From Sphingobacterium sp. B16(2022) (lineage in GTDB: Bacteria; Bacteroidota; Bacteroidia; Sphingobacteriales; Sphingobacteriaceae): a stretch of 64,000 nucleotides of DNA. This document shows positions 17,682 through 26,816 of the stretch, piece after piece. The number at the start of each line of letters is the position of its first letter. Position 1 is the stretch's first letter. The stretch spans positions 186,001 through 250,000 of the forward strand of contig NZ_JAAUVN010000004.1 in NCBI RefSeq assembly GCF_012030425.1, read 5' to 3'. The notes under the pieces are model-generated. The model had not been told where the DNA came from and ran no database searches. It saw only the letters and a program-made list of their open reading frames with translations. Both the position numbers and the translations under genes were made by a program.

Positions 17682-19199
17682 TTATTTATTCATTTCCTTT
17701 TCAAGAATCGCTTTCAGCTCATTGACTTTTTCAGGATTATTTTTTGCAATGTTGATTTTTTCTCCTTTATCTGTGCGCAGATCATACAATTGATCAACCT
17801 CGTCGTTTCCAAGCTCAATATTGACTAGGCTATTTCTTTTTGCGCCCTTACCAGCCTTAATATATTTGTAATTATCCTTTAATACACTCAAAGTACCTGA
17901 TGCTTTTATTAGATAAGGTCTTCCTACCAGATCTTTACCCATAAAGCTTTTCCAAGTATTTTCACTATCAACAGCCTCCCCTTTAGGATATTTAACATTC
18001 AGAAAAGAAGCAAAGCTGCTCAATAAATCAACCTGACAAACTAAAGCATCCGATGTAGTACCCTTTTTAATCATTTTTGGCCAGCTGATTATAAAAGGAA
18101 CACGCGTCCCCGCTTCAAATGCAGAATATTTCCCACCACTATAAGGTCCAAATGGATTATGTCCATTTAACTGACTAACAGCACCGTCATCATAACCATC
18201 ATCCAGCACAGGTCCATTATCACTAGAAAAAATAATAATCGTATTCTCGTATACGTTATTATCTTTTAATGTTTTAACCAGTTGTCCAACAGTATAATCC
18301 AGTTGCAGTATAGCATCTCCGCGATAACCCAATCCACTTTTACCCTTAAACATTGTCGCAGGCATACGAGGCACATGTGGTTCGGTGGCATTATAAGTAA
18401 GGAAAAAAGGCTTTTGATAATGATCTTGTATAAAACGGATCGCTTTATCTGCAAATGTTAACGTTAATTCTTCATCAACCCACTTAGCCTCTTTGCCACC
18501 TGACATCCATCCGATTCTACCTATGCCATTCACAATGGTATTATCATGACCATGATTAAGAGAATTTTTCATCTTCAGCAACTCCGGATTTTCTTTACCA
18601 GTAGGCTCACTACCTACTTTTTTATTATAAGAAACCATTATCGGATCTGCCTTATTAACACCAAGTACATGATGATTTTCCAAGAAAACAGTTGGCACAC
18701 GATCGGCAGTAGCTGGAAAAATAAAGGAATAATCATAGCCAACTTCCAAAGGACCTGGTTTGACACTCCCATTCCAGTCCTTATCCACTTGATTTCCAAG
18801 ACCTAAATGCCATTTCCCAATCACAGCGGTTTGATACCCCGCATCTTTAAATACTTTGGGTAACGTTATTTTATCCTGAGGAATAATCAATTTAGCATCA
18901 CCTGGTAAAATACCTGTACCTGTCTGTCTGAATGGATAATTGCCCGTCATTAGAGAATATCGAGACGGCGTACAAGTCGCTGCCGTAGCATGACCATTTG
19001 TAAATCTGATTCCTTCCGAAGCCAAAGCATCCAGATTGGGGGTATTTAATTTTGTAGCGCCATAACTTCCTAGGTCGCCATATCCTAGATCATCAACATA
19101 GATCAGAACAACATTAGGTTTCTGTTGCTGTCCCTCTACCTGAGTAACAGAGCCAACTAAAGTCAGCAGACTAATAATATAGTGGTTTACCAATTTCAT
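17682..19199 (-). CDS. Exported arylsulfatase-type sulfatase (S1 family)
   Basis: A 505-residue sulfatase that hydrolyses sulfate esters. A signal peptide (LLTLVGSVTQVEG) directs export. Metal ligands include Asp36-Asp37 in YVDDLGYGDLG, and Cys76 in CTPSRYSLMTG is the residue converted to formylglycine. GKWHLG and SSDNGP are further catalytic signatures. The pattern resembles GalNAc-6-sulfate or general arylsulfatase subfamilies, but I cannot fix the subfamily by eye. The start codon overlaps the stop codon of the preceding sulfatase gene by one base (TAATG), indicating translational coupling. The formylglycine-generating enzyme is not encoded in this window. Confidence 0.93.
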   Translation of the reverse strand: MKLVNHYIISLLTLVGSVTQVEGQQQKPNVVLIYVDDLGYGDLGSYGATKLNTPNLDALASEGIRFTNGHATAATCTPSRYSLMTGNYPFRQTGTGILPGDAKLIIPQDKITLPKVFKDAGYQTAVIGKWHLGLGNQVDKDWNGSVKPGPLEVGYDYSFIFPATADRVPTVFLENHHVLGVNKADPIMVSYNKKVGSEPTGKENPELLKMKNSLNHGHDNTIVNGIGRIGWMSGGKEAKWVDEELTLTFADKAIRFIQDHYQKPFFLTYNATEPHVPRMPATMFKGKSGLGYRGDAILQLDYTVGQLVKTLKDNNVYENTIIIFSSDNGPVLDDGYDDGAVSQLNGHNPFGPYSGGKYSAFEAGTRVPFIISWPKMIKKGTTSDALVCQVDLLSSFASFLNVKYPKGEAVDSENTWKSFMGKDLVGRPYLIKASGTLSVLKDNYKYIKAGKGAKRNSLVNIELGNDEVDQLYDLRTDKGEKINIAKNNPEKVNELKAILEKEMNK

Positions 19200-20719
19200 T
19201 ATAATTTTTTATTAAAGATAGTTAATGCATCATGATCCTCCACTTTCATGATTTCACGTTTTAATTTCTTTTTCAGATCCTTCACAATCTTTGCGGGAGC
19301 AGTAGTATAAATATTTTTCATTTCAGATGGATCTTGAGTAAGATCATATAACTCCCAAGAATTGAAACGTTTATAAAAACGGATCAGTTTGTAATGTCCA
19401 TCGCTCACACCAAAATGAGGTGAAACAGCATGTTCTCCATTTTCATAATAATGATAGTACAAATTTTGACGTCCCCGTTTATCTTTTCCAGTGAGCACAT
19501 CAACAAATGATTGACCTTGCATCTCCTGGGGTTTCTTCACTCCTGCCAACTGCAGCAACGTTGGAGCAATATCAACATTCATAATCTGAGCGTCGGATAC
19601 CGTCCCTTTGGCAATCATTTCAGGAAATTTAGCAATCATTGGAGTCCTGAAAGACTCCTCATACATAAATCGTTTATCAAACCATCCATGCTCGCCCATA
19701 TAAAAACCTTGATCCGACAAATAAATAACAATTGTATTCTTCTCCAAGTCATGTTCCTTCAAATAATCCAGCACGCGACCAATATTACGGTCCATAGATT
19801 CAGCAGTATTCAAATAATCAATCATATAACGACGATATTTCCATTCTGCCAAAGCTTTTCCAGAAAGTTGCTTCATATCCAGTTGCTCTTTGATAGGCTT
19901 ATAATAGGCCAAGTATTTACGCCACTGATCGTCATTCATACGGGAAAAATTGCCTTCCTTCTTCATTGCCGCTACAGAGTTGTACATTTTAAGATCATAT
20001 CCCATCTGCATATCTTTGTCAATTGACATTTCTTGCCCCCCGGCAGGCAATCGTCCCTCATAATCATCATAAAAATTTGCAGGAAGAGGAAATTCCTTTT
20101 CATCATTTTTGCCAAAATCTTGCGGATCAGGCATCCAGGTACGATGGGTAGCCTTGTGGCCTATAACAAGACAAAATGGATTACTTTTATCTAAAGAATC
20201 CAACCAGTGAGTTGCCTTATCCGTAACAATATCAGACACATAACCATTAACGGTCTCTCTTTGATTATTTGCGTTCACAAAAGTCGGATTAAAATAATGT
20301 CCCTGCCCCACCAACACGCTAAAATAATCAAAACCCTGAGGTTCATTACCTAAGTGCTGTTTTCCAATCCAGGCCGTTTTATAACCTACCTTTTGTAAGT
20401 CTTTAACAAACAAATCTTGACTATGATCAAAGTTTGATGTTTCATTATCCTTAAAGCCGTTTTTATGACTATATTTTCCCGTTAATAAAGTAGCTCTACT
20501 CGGTCCACAGATCGAATTCGTTACATAAGCCTTGTTAAAACGGATACCTGCTGTTGCGATTCTGTCAATATTTGGCGTATGTCCCAAGGTAGAACCATAG
20601 GCACCAATTGTCTGGTACGAATGATCATCCGAAATGATAATAACAATATTTGGCTTTTGTTGAGCAAAAGCGAGCACCTTTGCTACACAGAGAACTATTA
20701 ATAATGCGGTCTTCTTCAT
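19199..20719 (-). CDS. Exported sulfatase, GlcNAc-6-sulfatase-like
   Basis: A 506-residue exported sulfatase with signal peptide LLIVLCVAKVLAFA. Asp31-Asp32 (SDDHSYQTIGAYG) bind the metal, and Cys71 of CGPSRATLLTGKYSH is the formylglycine precursor. The segments EPQGFDYFSVL, HKATHRTWMPDPQDFG and PANFYDDYEGR closely resemble S1_11-type N-acetylglucosamine-6-O-sulfatases of gut Bacteroidetes as I remember them; this is memory, not alignment. It is the first gene of a two-sulfatase operon, overlapping the next gene by one base. The pair suggests use of a sulfated glycosaminoglycan or marine/host glycan, but no SusC/D pair or glycoside hydrolase is adjacent. Confidence 0.92.
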   Translation of the reverse strand: MKKTALLIVLCVAKVLAFAQQKPNIVIIISDDHSYQTIGAYGSTLGHTPNIDRIATAGIRFNKAYVTNSICGPSRATLLTGKYSHKNGFKDNETSNFDHSQDLFVKDLQKVGYKTAWIGKQHLGNEPQGFDYFSVLVGQGHYFNPTFVNANNQRETVNGYVSDIVTDKATHWLDSLDKSNPFCLVIGHKATHRTWMPDPQDFGKNDEKEFPLPANFYDDYEGRLPAGGQEMSIDKDMQMGYDLKMYNSVAAMKKEGNFSRMNDDQWRKYLAYYKPIKEQLDMKQLSGKALAEWKYRRYMIDYLNTAESMDRNIGRVLDYLKEHDLEKNTIVIYLSDQGFYMGEHGWFDKRFMYEESFRTPMIAKFPEMIAKGTVSDAQIMNVDIAPTLLQLAGVKKPQEMQGQSFVDVLTGKDKRGRQNLYYHYYENGEHAVSPHFGVSDGHYKLIRFYKRFNSWELYDLTQDPSEMKNIYTTAPAKIVKDLKKKLKREIMKVEDHDALTIFNKKL

Positions 20720-20877
20720 GAATTATAAAAGAATTAGTTTTGGTTGAATTTCAAATATACAGAAACGATTTAAAACAGCAATTTGAAGAAATGCTGTAAC
20801 GAAAAAATCACAGCAACAAACTTTACCCCTTAAAAGAATTTAGAAAATGCATAATTTCGCAGTTCATAGAAAAAACA

Positions 20878-22239
20878 ATGAAAAGTAAACACTTTCAAAC
20901 ACTTATCCTGCTATTAATTTTTGTTAATTTCTCCAATGCACAGGAGAAAATGTATAAAATTCAATTTGCTCTCCATATGGGCGGAGTTGCAGAGGCAGAA
21001 TCTGTAGCAGATCTTTATTCCACTCGCGACTTCCTACGAGTAGAAAATAAATTTATGGATAAAACAGTTCAGATATCTGACTTTAACAAACACAAAGCCT
21101 ATACATTAGATTACGATAATGAAAACTATTATGAGGAGGAGCTGTTATCAGGAAAATTAACTGTCACTGATACTGAAGACCCCATCTCAACAGCTGATCT
21201 ACAGGTTGAATTTATAACAGGAGAATCCAAATCAATTGCAGGCTACAACTGTAACAAAGCCATCATCACACTTCCAATTGAAACAGAAGAAGGAAATCCA
21301 ATTATTGAAGTCTGGTATACGAAAGCTCTCCCTAAAATGTACTGGGGAGAATATGGTTATTTAGAGAAGATCCCCGGCGCGGCATTATCCATATCAGCCT
21401 ATGAAATGGGAATTCAAGCTTTTAAAGTTACAGCATCAGAAATAAATCCTTCATTATTTGAAATCCCTGCTGATTTTGAACTTATCGAAAAAGCTGAAGA
21501 ACAATTCACATTTGAACCTACTCAATTAGATGAAAACAGAGTATCCTATTTTGACGAAAACACCGGATACATTGGTATCTCCGATGAGGATGGCAATCAA
21601 GTTACACCTGCTAAATATAGCATTATTCAAGAATACATTGCAGGATATGCCGTAGCTGTAGATTCTAATAATAGCTATGGTCTATTAAATCTTGAAGGCA
21701 AAGAAGTTATACCATGTCAATATGAACACTTAGCAAGAACGGAAGATGGTCCATTATTATTTTCAAAAAATGACCAATACGGATTTATGGATACGAATGC
21801 TCATATCATTATTCCTGCATTATACAGCTATGCCCGTGAATTCGACAATGAACATGCCATCGTAACAACAAAAACTGGATCAGGTGTCATTGACAGGACT
21901 GGGAAGATAATCATTCCTACTAAATTTGAACTCATTCACGAATTTCAAAATGGAACAGCTGTCATATCAGAAGAAGAACTATATTACCTAGTTGACCATC
22001 AGGAGAAAAAACTTAGTGCAGCTTTCGAATTTATAACAAACGGTGGGGAGAATCTCTGGCTTTGTATGCAGAACGAAAAATATGGATTCATTGATTTAAA
22101 AGGCAAACCTGTCACGCCCATTAAATATCAGTACGCAGCTCCGTTCGATTCTGGGTTATCTTTAGTCTCAGAAAATGGAGAAGATTTTTTTTATATCGAC
22201 CATAAAGGAAAATTCGTCCAAAAGATGGAAACAGAGTAA
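20878..22239 (+). CDS. Exported GLPGLI-like protein with WG beta-propeller-like repeats
   Basis: A 453-residue protein with a signal peptide ending in NFSNA. Residues about 25-205 look like a GLPGLI/DUF4412-type domain (YNCNKAIITLPI, then IEVWYTKALP and LFEIPADFELI). From about 225 to the end there are at least four WG-type repeats, for example YGLLNLEGKEVIPCQYEHL, YGFMDTNAHIIIPALY, SGVIDRTGKIIIPTKFEL and YGFIDLKGKPVTPIKYQ. Both modules are typical of Bacteroidota envelope proteins of unknown role. The gene is transcribed divergently from the sulfatase pair. Confidence 0.85.
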   Translation: MKSKHFQTLILLLIFVNFSNAQEKMYKIQFALHMGGVAEAESVADLYSTRDFLRVENKFMDKTVQISDFNKHKAYTLDYDNENYYEEELLSGKLTVTDTEDPISTADLQVEFITGESKSIAGYNCNKAIITLPIETEEGNPIIEVWYTKALPKMYWGEYGYLEKIPGAALSISAYEMGIQAFKVTASEINPSLFEIPADFELIEKAEEQFTFEPTQLDENRVSYFDENTGYIGISDEDGNQVTPAKYSIIQEYIAGYAVAVDSNNSYGLLNLEGKEVIPCQYEHLARTEDGPLLFSKNDQYGFMDTNAHIIIPALYSYAREFDNEHAIVTTKTGSGVIDRTGKIIIPTKFELIHEFQNGTAVISEEELYYLVDHQEKKLSAAFEFITNGGENLWLCMQNEKYGFIDLKGKPVTPIKYQYAAPFDSGLSLVSENGEDFFYIDHKGKFVQKMETE

Positions 22240-22317
22240 TAATAATAAAATGAGGCAATTACTTGTCTCATTTTTGTTTTAGCTCAGGTTTCTGTTTCTT
22301 TGCATTAAAAATATAAC

Positions 22318-22752
22318 ATGGAAAAATTGAGCTTTAAGATTGCAACATTACACCGGGGCAGATATATGTTGCTCATGATGCTATTTGTCCTAGCTCTTGT
22401 TTACATCGTATCGAGACTGCCTTTATCCGAAGTAGTAAAAATAATGGGCTCCTTATTTTCATTGCCTCTTGTCTTGTATATTGCCGTAAAATGCTCAAGA
22501 AAACCAACAGTTTGGACTATTGACAATGAATCTCTAACAATAGAAGATCCCACTTCTCATAAAATCATACCGCTCAATACCATAGACTATGTGCGTAATT
22601 TAAGACGATCGGGAGGCAATCTTATCATCATTAAATTAAAAACCGGAGCGCACGTCAGAGCTTGGAGAAATAAGTTATTCGAATCGGAAGATGATCTCAA
22701 GAATCTCTGTCAATCACTAAAAGACAGTAAATTAGAATATTACGACATGTAA
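22318..22752 (+). CDS. Small membrane protein with PH-like cytoplasmic domain
   Basis: A 144-residue protein with two membrane segments near the N-terminus (about 18-36 MLLMMLFVLALVYIVS and 42-62 IMGSLFSLPLVLYIAV), then a small beta-rich domain. Its pattern (TIDNESLTIEDP, then IDYVRNLRRSGGNLIIIKLK) recalls bacterial PH-like domains. I do not recognise a named family. It lies 78 bases after the WG-repeat gene and is closed by the hairpin at 22762-22806. Confidence 0.7.
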   Translation: MEKLSFKIATLHRGRYMLLMMLFVLALVYIVSRLPLSEVVKIMGSLFSLPLVLYIAVKCSRKPTVWTIDNESLTIEDPTSHKIIPLNTIDYVRNLRRSGGNLIIIKLKTGAHVRAWRNKLFESEDDLKNLCQSLKDSKLEYYDM

Positions 22753-22761
22753 CAAATACAT

Positions 22762-22806
22762 AAAAAGAGAAAGATTGTAACTAAAGTTACAATCTTTCTC
22801 TTTTTT
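22762..22806 (+). terminator. Terminator of the small membrane protein gene; contains a regulator palindrome
   Basis: A perfect 20-bp stem with a TAAA loop followed by TTTTT. The tip of the stem is GTAAC-TAAA-GTTAC (22777-22790), identical in its arms to the palindrome upstream of tauE. The element therefore seems to have two roles: ending the upstream transcript and binding the Crp/Fnr regulator of the following sulfur operon. Confidence 0.8.
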
Positions 22807-22820
22807 CTTCCTTTACTTTG
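22777..22820 (+). promoter_or_regulatory. Crp/Fnr-type operator and promoter of the YeeE/YedE operon
   Basis: The palindrome GTAAC-N4-GTTAC is centred at 22783.5. The -7-like box TTTACTTTG ends at 22820, exactly 36.5 bases from the palindrome centre, the same distance as in front of tauE. If transcription starts about 5 bases after the box, the palindrome is centred near -41.5, the class II position of Crp/Fnr activators. The -7 box deviates slightly from TAnnTTTG, as expected for an activated promoter. Confidence 0.6.
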
Positions 22821-22842
22821 TGTCACATTAGGATTGATTATT

Positions 22843-23397
22843 ATGTATGAAATTATTCAAAAACCATGGCCTTGGTATATATCAGGTCCATTGATTGCCC
22901 TTATCATGTTTTTATTACTAAAACAGGGCAAAGATTTTGGGATGTCCAATAATTTAAGAACAATGTGTTCAATAGCAGGGGCAGGTAAAACAAGCTCTTT
23001 TTTCCGGTTTGACTGGAAATCACAGATTTGGAATCTATTAGTAGTACTAGGCACTATAATCGGGGGATTCATAGCGCATTTCTATCTAAGTGATGGGAGC
23101 ACACCTGATATTAACAGCAAAAGTGTCCTTGACCTTCAATCGTTAGGTATTATAGAAAATCTACAAGGATATATGCCCGACCGTCTGTTTCTATTTGATG
23201 GCTCACTTTTTCAGTTTTTACTCTTAAGCATTGGTGGCTTATTAATCGGTTTTGGGACCCGTTATGCTGGAGGATGCTCGTCAGGACATGCCATCTCCGG
23301 ATTGAGCAACTTTCAATTGCCCTCATTGATTGCCGTTATCGGTTTTTTTATTGGCGGGATCATCATGGTTCAATTTATATTCCCACTTATTTTCTAA
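22843..23397 (+). CDS. YeeE/YedE-family half-size sulfur transporter, first subunit
   Basis: A 184-residue integral membrane protein with about five helices. The signature GFGTRYAGGCSSGHAISGL (about residues 141-159) with its conserved cysteine is that of YeeE/YedE channels, which bring thiosulfate or other reactive sulfur across the inner membrane through cysteine relays. I chose the ATG at 22843; an in-frame TTG at 22834 is less likely. It precedes a second, shorter family member by 6 bases; the pair together makes the equivalent of one full-length transporter, as in PmpA/PmpB. The genes that follow support a role with persulfide or sulfite. Confidence 0.88.
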   Translation: MYEIIQKPWPWYISGPLIALIMFLLLKQGKDFGMSNNLRTMCSIAGAGKTSSFFRFDWKSQIWNLLVVLGTIIGGFIAHFYLSDGSTPDINSKSVLDLQSLGIIENLQGYMPDRLFLFDGSLFQFLLLSIGGLLIGFGTRYAGGCSSGHAISGLSNFQLPSLIAVIGFFIGGIIMVQFIFPLIF

Positions 23398-23403
23398 ATC
23401 CTT

Positions 23404-23817
23404 ATGAAACAGTTAAAATTTATATTAATTGGAATACTCTTTGGTATCATCATGTATAAGTCAGAGGCCGCTTCCTGGTACCGCATATATGAAATGTTCC
23501 AATTCAGATCATTTCACATGTATGGAATAATTGGTACAGCTTTAACCACAGCAATTATAATTGTACAAATAATCAAACGTAAGAATATCAAAGATACGAG
23601 TGGCCAAGATATTCAATTCATAGATAAAAACAGGAGTATCACACGCTACCTTCTTGGAGGAACAATCTTTGGGTTAGGCTGGGCGCTCACCGGCGCATGT
23701 CCCGGACCAATGTTTACACTCCTAGGAGCAGGATATTGGACCATGGGAATTGTACTGGTATTTGCACTCCTGGGAACGTGGTTATATGGCCTTTTAAGAA
23801 ATAAGTTACCTCATTAA
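23404..23817 (+). CDS. YeeE/YedE-family half-size sulfur transporter, second subunit
   Basis: A 137-residue membrane protein with four predicted helices and the family signature FGLGWALTGACPGPMFTLLG (about 94-113), including the conserved cysteine. It is the partner of the preceding gene (6-base gap) and resembles PmpB-type halves. The pair likely forms a heteromeric channel for thiosulfate or (per)sulfide. It is followed after 10 bases by the Crp/Fnr regulator gene. Confidence 0.88.
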   Translation: MKQLKFILIGILFGIIMYKSEAASWYRIYEMFQFRSFHMYGIIGTALTTAIIIVQIIKRKNIKDTSGQDIQFIDKNRSITRYLLGGTIFGLGWALTGACPGPMFTLLGAGYWTMGIVLVFALLGTWLYGLLRNKLPH

Positions 23818-23827
23818 ACACTAACAA

Positions 23828-24451
23828 ATGATCACAGTTCAACAAGCATTTTCTGGAATTTTTGAGAAAGAATTGATCGTAGAAATCGAACAAGTTGCCA
23901 TCGTCAAAAAATTTAAAGCAGGCGAAGTAATCATAGACATTGGTCAGTATATTAAATTTATGCCACTTCTATTAGATGGCGTCATCAAGATTATTCGCGA
24001 AGACAAAAAAGAAGGTGAACTGTTATTATACTTTTTAGAAAAAGGAGATACTTGCGCCATGTCTATAGCTTGTTGTGTTGGGGCAAAAAAAAGTGAAATC
24101 AGAGCAATTGCTGATACCGATACTATAGTTGCTATGATACCCAATCAATATCTAGATGGCTGGATGGGGCATTATAAATCCTGGAGAAATTTTATTTTGG
24201 AGAGCTACTCCAATCGACTCAATGAGATGCTAACAACCGTCGACAACATCGCTTTTTTGCAAATGGACGTTCGGATCATGAACTACTTAAAAGAAAAAGC
24301 AACAATCATTCAATCACAAGACATTGACATCACACACCAAGTAATTGCCAATGACCTCAATACATCTCGTGTAGTGGTATCGCGCATATTAAAATCATTA
24401 GAAAACCAAGGGAGGATTCTATTGCAAAGGAATAATATCCAGCTACTTTAA
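23828..24451 (+). CDS. Crp/Fnr-family regulator of the sulfur island
   Basis: A 207-residue regulator with an N-terminal cyclic-nucleotide-binding-like beta barrel (about 20-120), a dimer helix, and a C-terminal winged helix (ITHQVIANDLNTSRVVVSRI as recognition region, about 165-190). In the barrel three cysteines stand together, Cys76, Cys82 and Cys83 (CAMSIACC), followed by GAKKSEIRA; a fixed cysteine cluster at this point could sense reactive sulfur or oxidants. There are no N-terminal Fnr-type cluster cysteines. It is third in the YeeE/YedE operon and two matching palindromes stand in front of both transcription units of the island, so it is the likely local regulator. Confidence 0.9.
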   Translation: MITVQQAFSGIFEKELIVEIEQVAIVKKFKAGEVIIDIGQYIKFMPLLLDGVIKIIREDKKEGELLLYFLEKGDTCAMSIACCVGAKKSEIRAIADTDTIVAMIPNQYLDGWMGHYKSWRNFILESYSNRLNEMLTTVDNIAFLQMDVRIMNYLKEKATIIQSQDIDITHQVIANDLNTSRVVVSRILKSLENQGRILLQRNNIQLL

Positions 24452-24470
24452 TGAATAAAATAAAACACTC

Positions 24471-24518
24471 AAAGGTAACTTATGTTACCTTTTATGATTT
24501 AATAAGGCCATACCTTTG
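24471..24518 (+). promoter_or_regulatory. Crp/Fnr-type operator and promoter of tauE-persulfide dioxygenase
   Basis: A perfect 22-bp inverted repeat AAAGGTAAC-TTAT-GTTACCTTT (24471-24492, centre 24481.5) is followed by TACCTTTG (24511-24518), an exact -7 consensus. The centre-to-box distance, 36.5 bases, equals that at the first operon of the island. No TTTG -33 box is present; the palindrome fills that place, which suggests activation by the Crp/Fnr protein. Confidence 0.7.
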
Positions 24519-24534
24519 AAAAAAAAGGAATAAT

Positions 24535-25377
<843 letters not shown>

Positions 25378-25388
25378 AGAAATAAATT

Positions 25389-26786
25389 ATGTTTTTCCAA
25401 CACATTTTCGAATCATCATTAGCACATGCAAGTTACCTTATTGGCTGTCAAGCCAAAGGCGTAGCAATTGTGATAGATCCTAAAAGAGATGTAGACACAT
25501 ACCTATCAATTGCAGAAAAAAACAATTTAAAAATAACTCATATCGCAGAAACCCACATTCATGCCGACTATCTTTCGGGATCATTAGAATTAGCATCGCT
25601 AACAGGAGCTCAACTCTATCTATCTGATGAAGGAGGGCCAGAGTGGCAGTATGATTTTGATCATATCGGGTTAAAGCATCAAGATGAAATAAAATTAGGG
25701 AATCTTATTTTCAAAGTACTACATACACCAGGACATACGCCTGAAAGTATCAGTTTCCTATTAACCGATACTCCAGCAACGAGCGAACCCGTCATGTTAT
25801 TTACAGGAGATTTTGTCTTCGTTGGCGATGTGGGTCGTCCAGATCTATTAGAAAATGCGGCAGGACTTATTGGCACAAAAGAAATTGGAGCACATCAAAT
25901 GTTCGAATCCTTGAAAATATTTGCCAACCTTCCCGAATTCGTCCAAGTATGGCCTGCACATGGAGCAGGATCAGCGTGTGGAAAAGCTTTAGGCGCAGTC
26001 CCAAGTACAACTGTCGGATATGAAAAAGTAAGAAACTGGGCATTACAATTTGGAAATAATGAAGTGGGATTTGTAGAAGAACTGTTAAGTGGGCAGCCAG
26101 AACCACCAAAGTATTTTGCAATGATGAAAAAACTCAACAAAATCAAGCGTCCATTATTAACATCCGTACCCAATTACAAAGAATTAGAGACGAATGAATT
26201 TGTATCGCATTATCAAAATAATGTAACAGTTATTGATACACGCCATAAAATAGAGTTTGCAAAAGGATTTATCCCAAATAGCATTAACATTCAAAATAAC
26301 AAAGCATTCAGCAATTGGGCTGGCTGGATATTAGATTATAATAACCCTTTTATACTCATTGTTTCAAAAGACCAATTAGAAGACGTTACACGAAAACTAA
26401 TGCGCATAGGTATTGATCAGGCGATTGGTTTTATCACTCCCGAAACAATAACGACACTTGGCTTACCTCTTGAAAAGCAGAAAATTATTGATTTCGAAGA
26501 AATGAATAATGCTTTAAATAATCCTAATGCACAAATTCTAGATGTTCGCAATGAGAATGAATTTAAAACTGCACATCTTCCAAATGCAACACATTTATTC
26601 GTGGGAACTTTAACCGAAAATCTTCATAAAATTGACACCAACAAAGAACTTTATTTACACTGTCAGTCAGGAGATCGTGCTACTATAGCCACTTCACTCC
26701 TTTATAGAGCAGGGATAAAAAAGATTAAAAATTATAGTGGTTCCATGAAAGATTGGAAAGAAAAGAATGGCCAGCTTATTAAATAG
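25389..26786 (+). CDS. Persulfide dioxygenase-rhodanese fusion (ETHE1/Blh/CstB-like)
   Basis: A 465-residue cytoplasmic enzyme. The N-terminal metallo-beta-lactamase domain (1-240) has THIHADYLSG (His56, His58, Asp60), the second iron ligand in HTPGHTPES and the third in FTGDFVFVGDVGRPD. This is the ETHE1 type that oxidises glutathione or other persulfides to sulfite. Two rhodanese domains follow. The first (about 250-355) lacks an active cysteine; the second (about 365-465) has Cys425 in LHCQSGDRAT. In CstB-like fusions the rhodanese part moves sulfane sulfur, giving thiosulfate. It shares an operon with the TauE/SafE exporter and ends at a hairpin. Confidence 0.93.
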   Translation: MFFQHIFESSLAHASYLIGCQAKGVAIVIDPKRDVDTYLSIAEKNNLKITHIAETHIHADYLSGSLELASLTGAQLYLSDEGGPEWQYDFDHIGLKHQDEIKLGNLIFKVLHTPGHTPESISFLLTDTPATSEPVMLFTGDFVFVGDVGRPDLLENAAGLIGTKEIGAHQMFESLKIFANLPEFVQVWPAHGAGSACGKALGAVPSTTVGYEKVRNWALQFGNNEVGFVEELLSGQPEPPKYFAMMKKLNKIKRPLLTSVPNYKELETNEFVSHYQNNVTVIDTRHKIEFAKGFIPNSINIQNNKAFSNWAGWILDYNNPFILIVSKDQLEDVTRKLMRIGIDQAIGFITPETITTLGLPLEKQKIIDFEEMNNALNNPNAQILDVRNENEFKTAHLPNATHLFVGTLTENLHKIDTNKELYLHCQSGDRATIATSLLYRAGIKKIKNYSGSMKDWKEKNGQLIK

Positions 26787-26813
26787 AAAAAGCGGATTAA
26801 TCCGCTTTTTCTA
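26784..26813. terminator. Terminator of the sulfur island, bidirectional
   Basis: The stem tagaaaaagcgga / tccgctttttcta with a short TTAA loop starts at the stop codon of the dioxygenase gene. It may also serve the minus-strand membrane protein gene, although that gene's stop codon lies just beyond it. Confidence 0.8.
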
Positions 26814-26816
26814 TTT

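Noticed and set aside
19511..20026. 171-residue plus-strand frame opposite the first sulfatase
   Set aside because: Antisense shadow of a well-supported sulfatase gene; rich in His, Ile and Leu without domain features.
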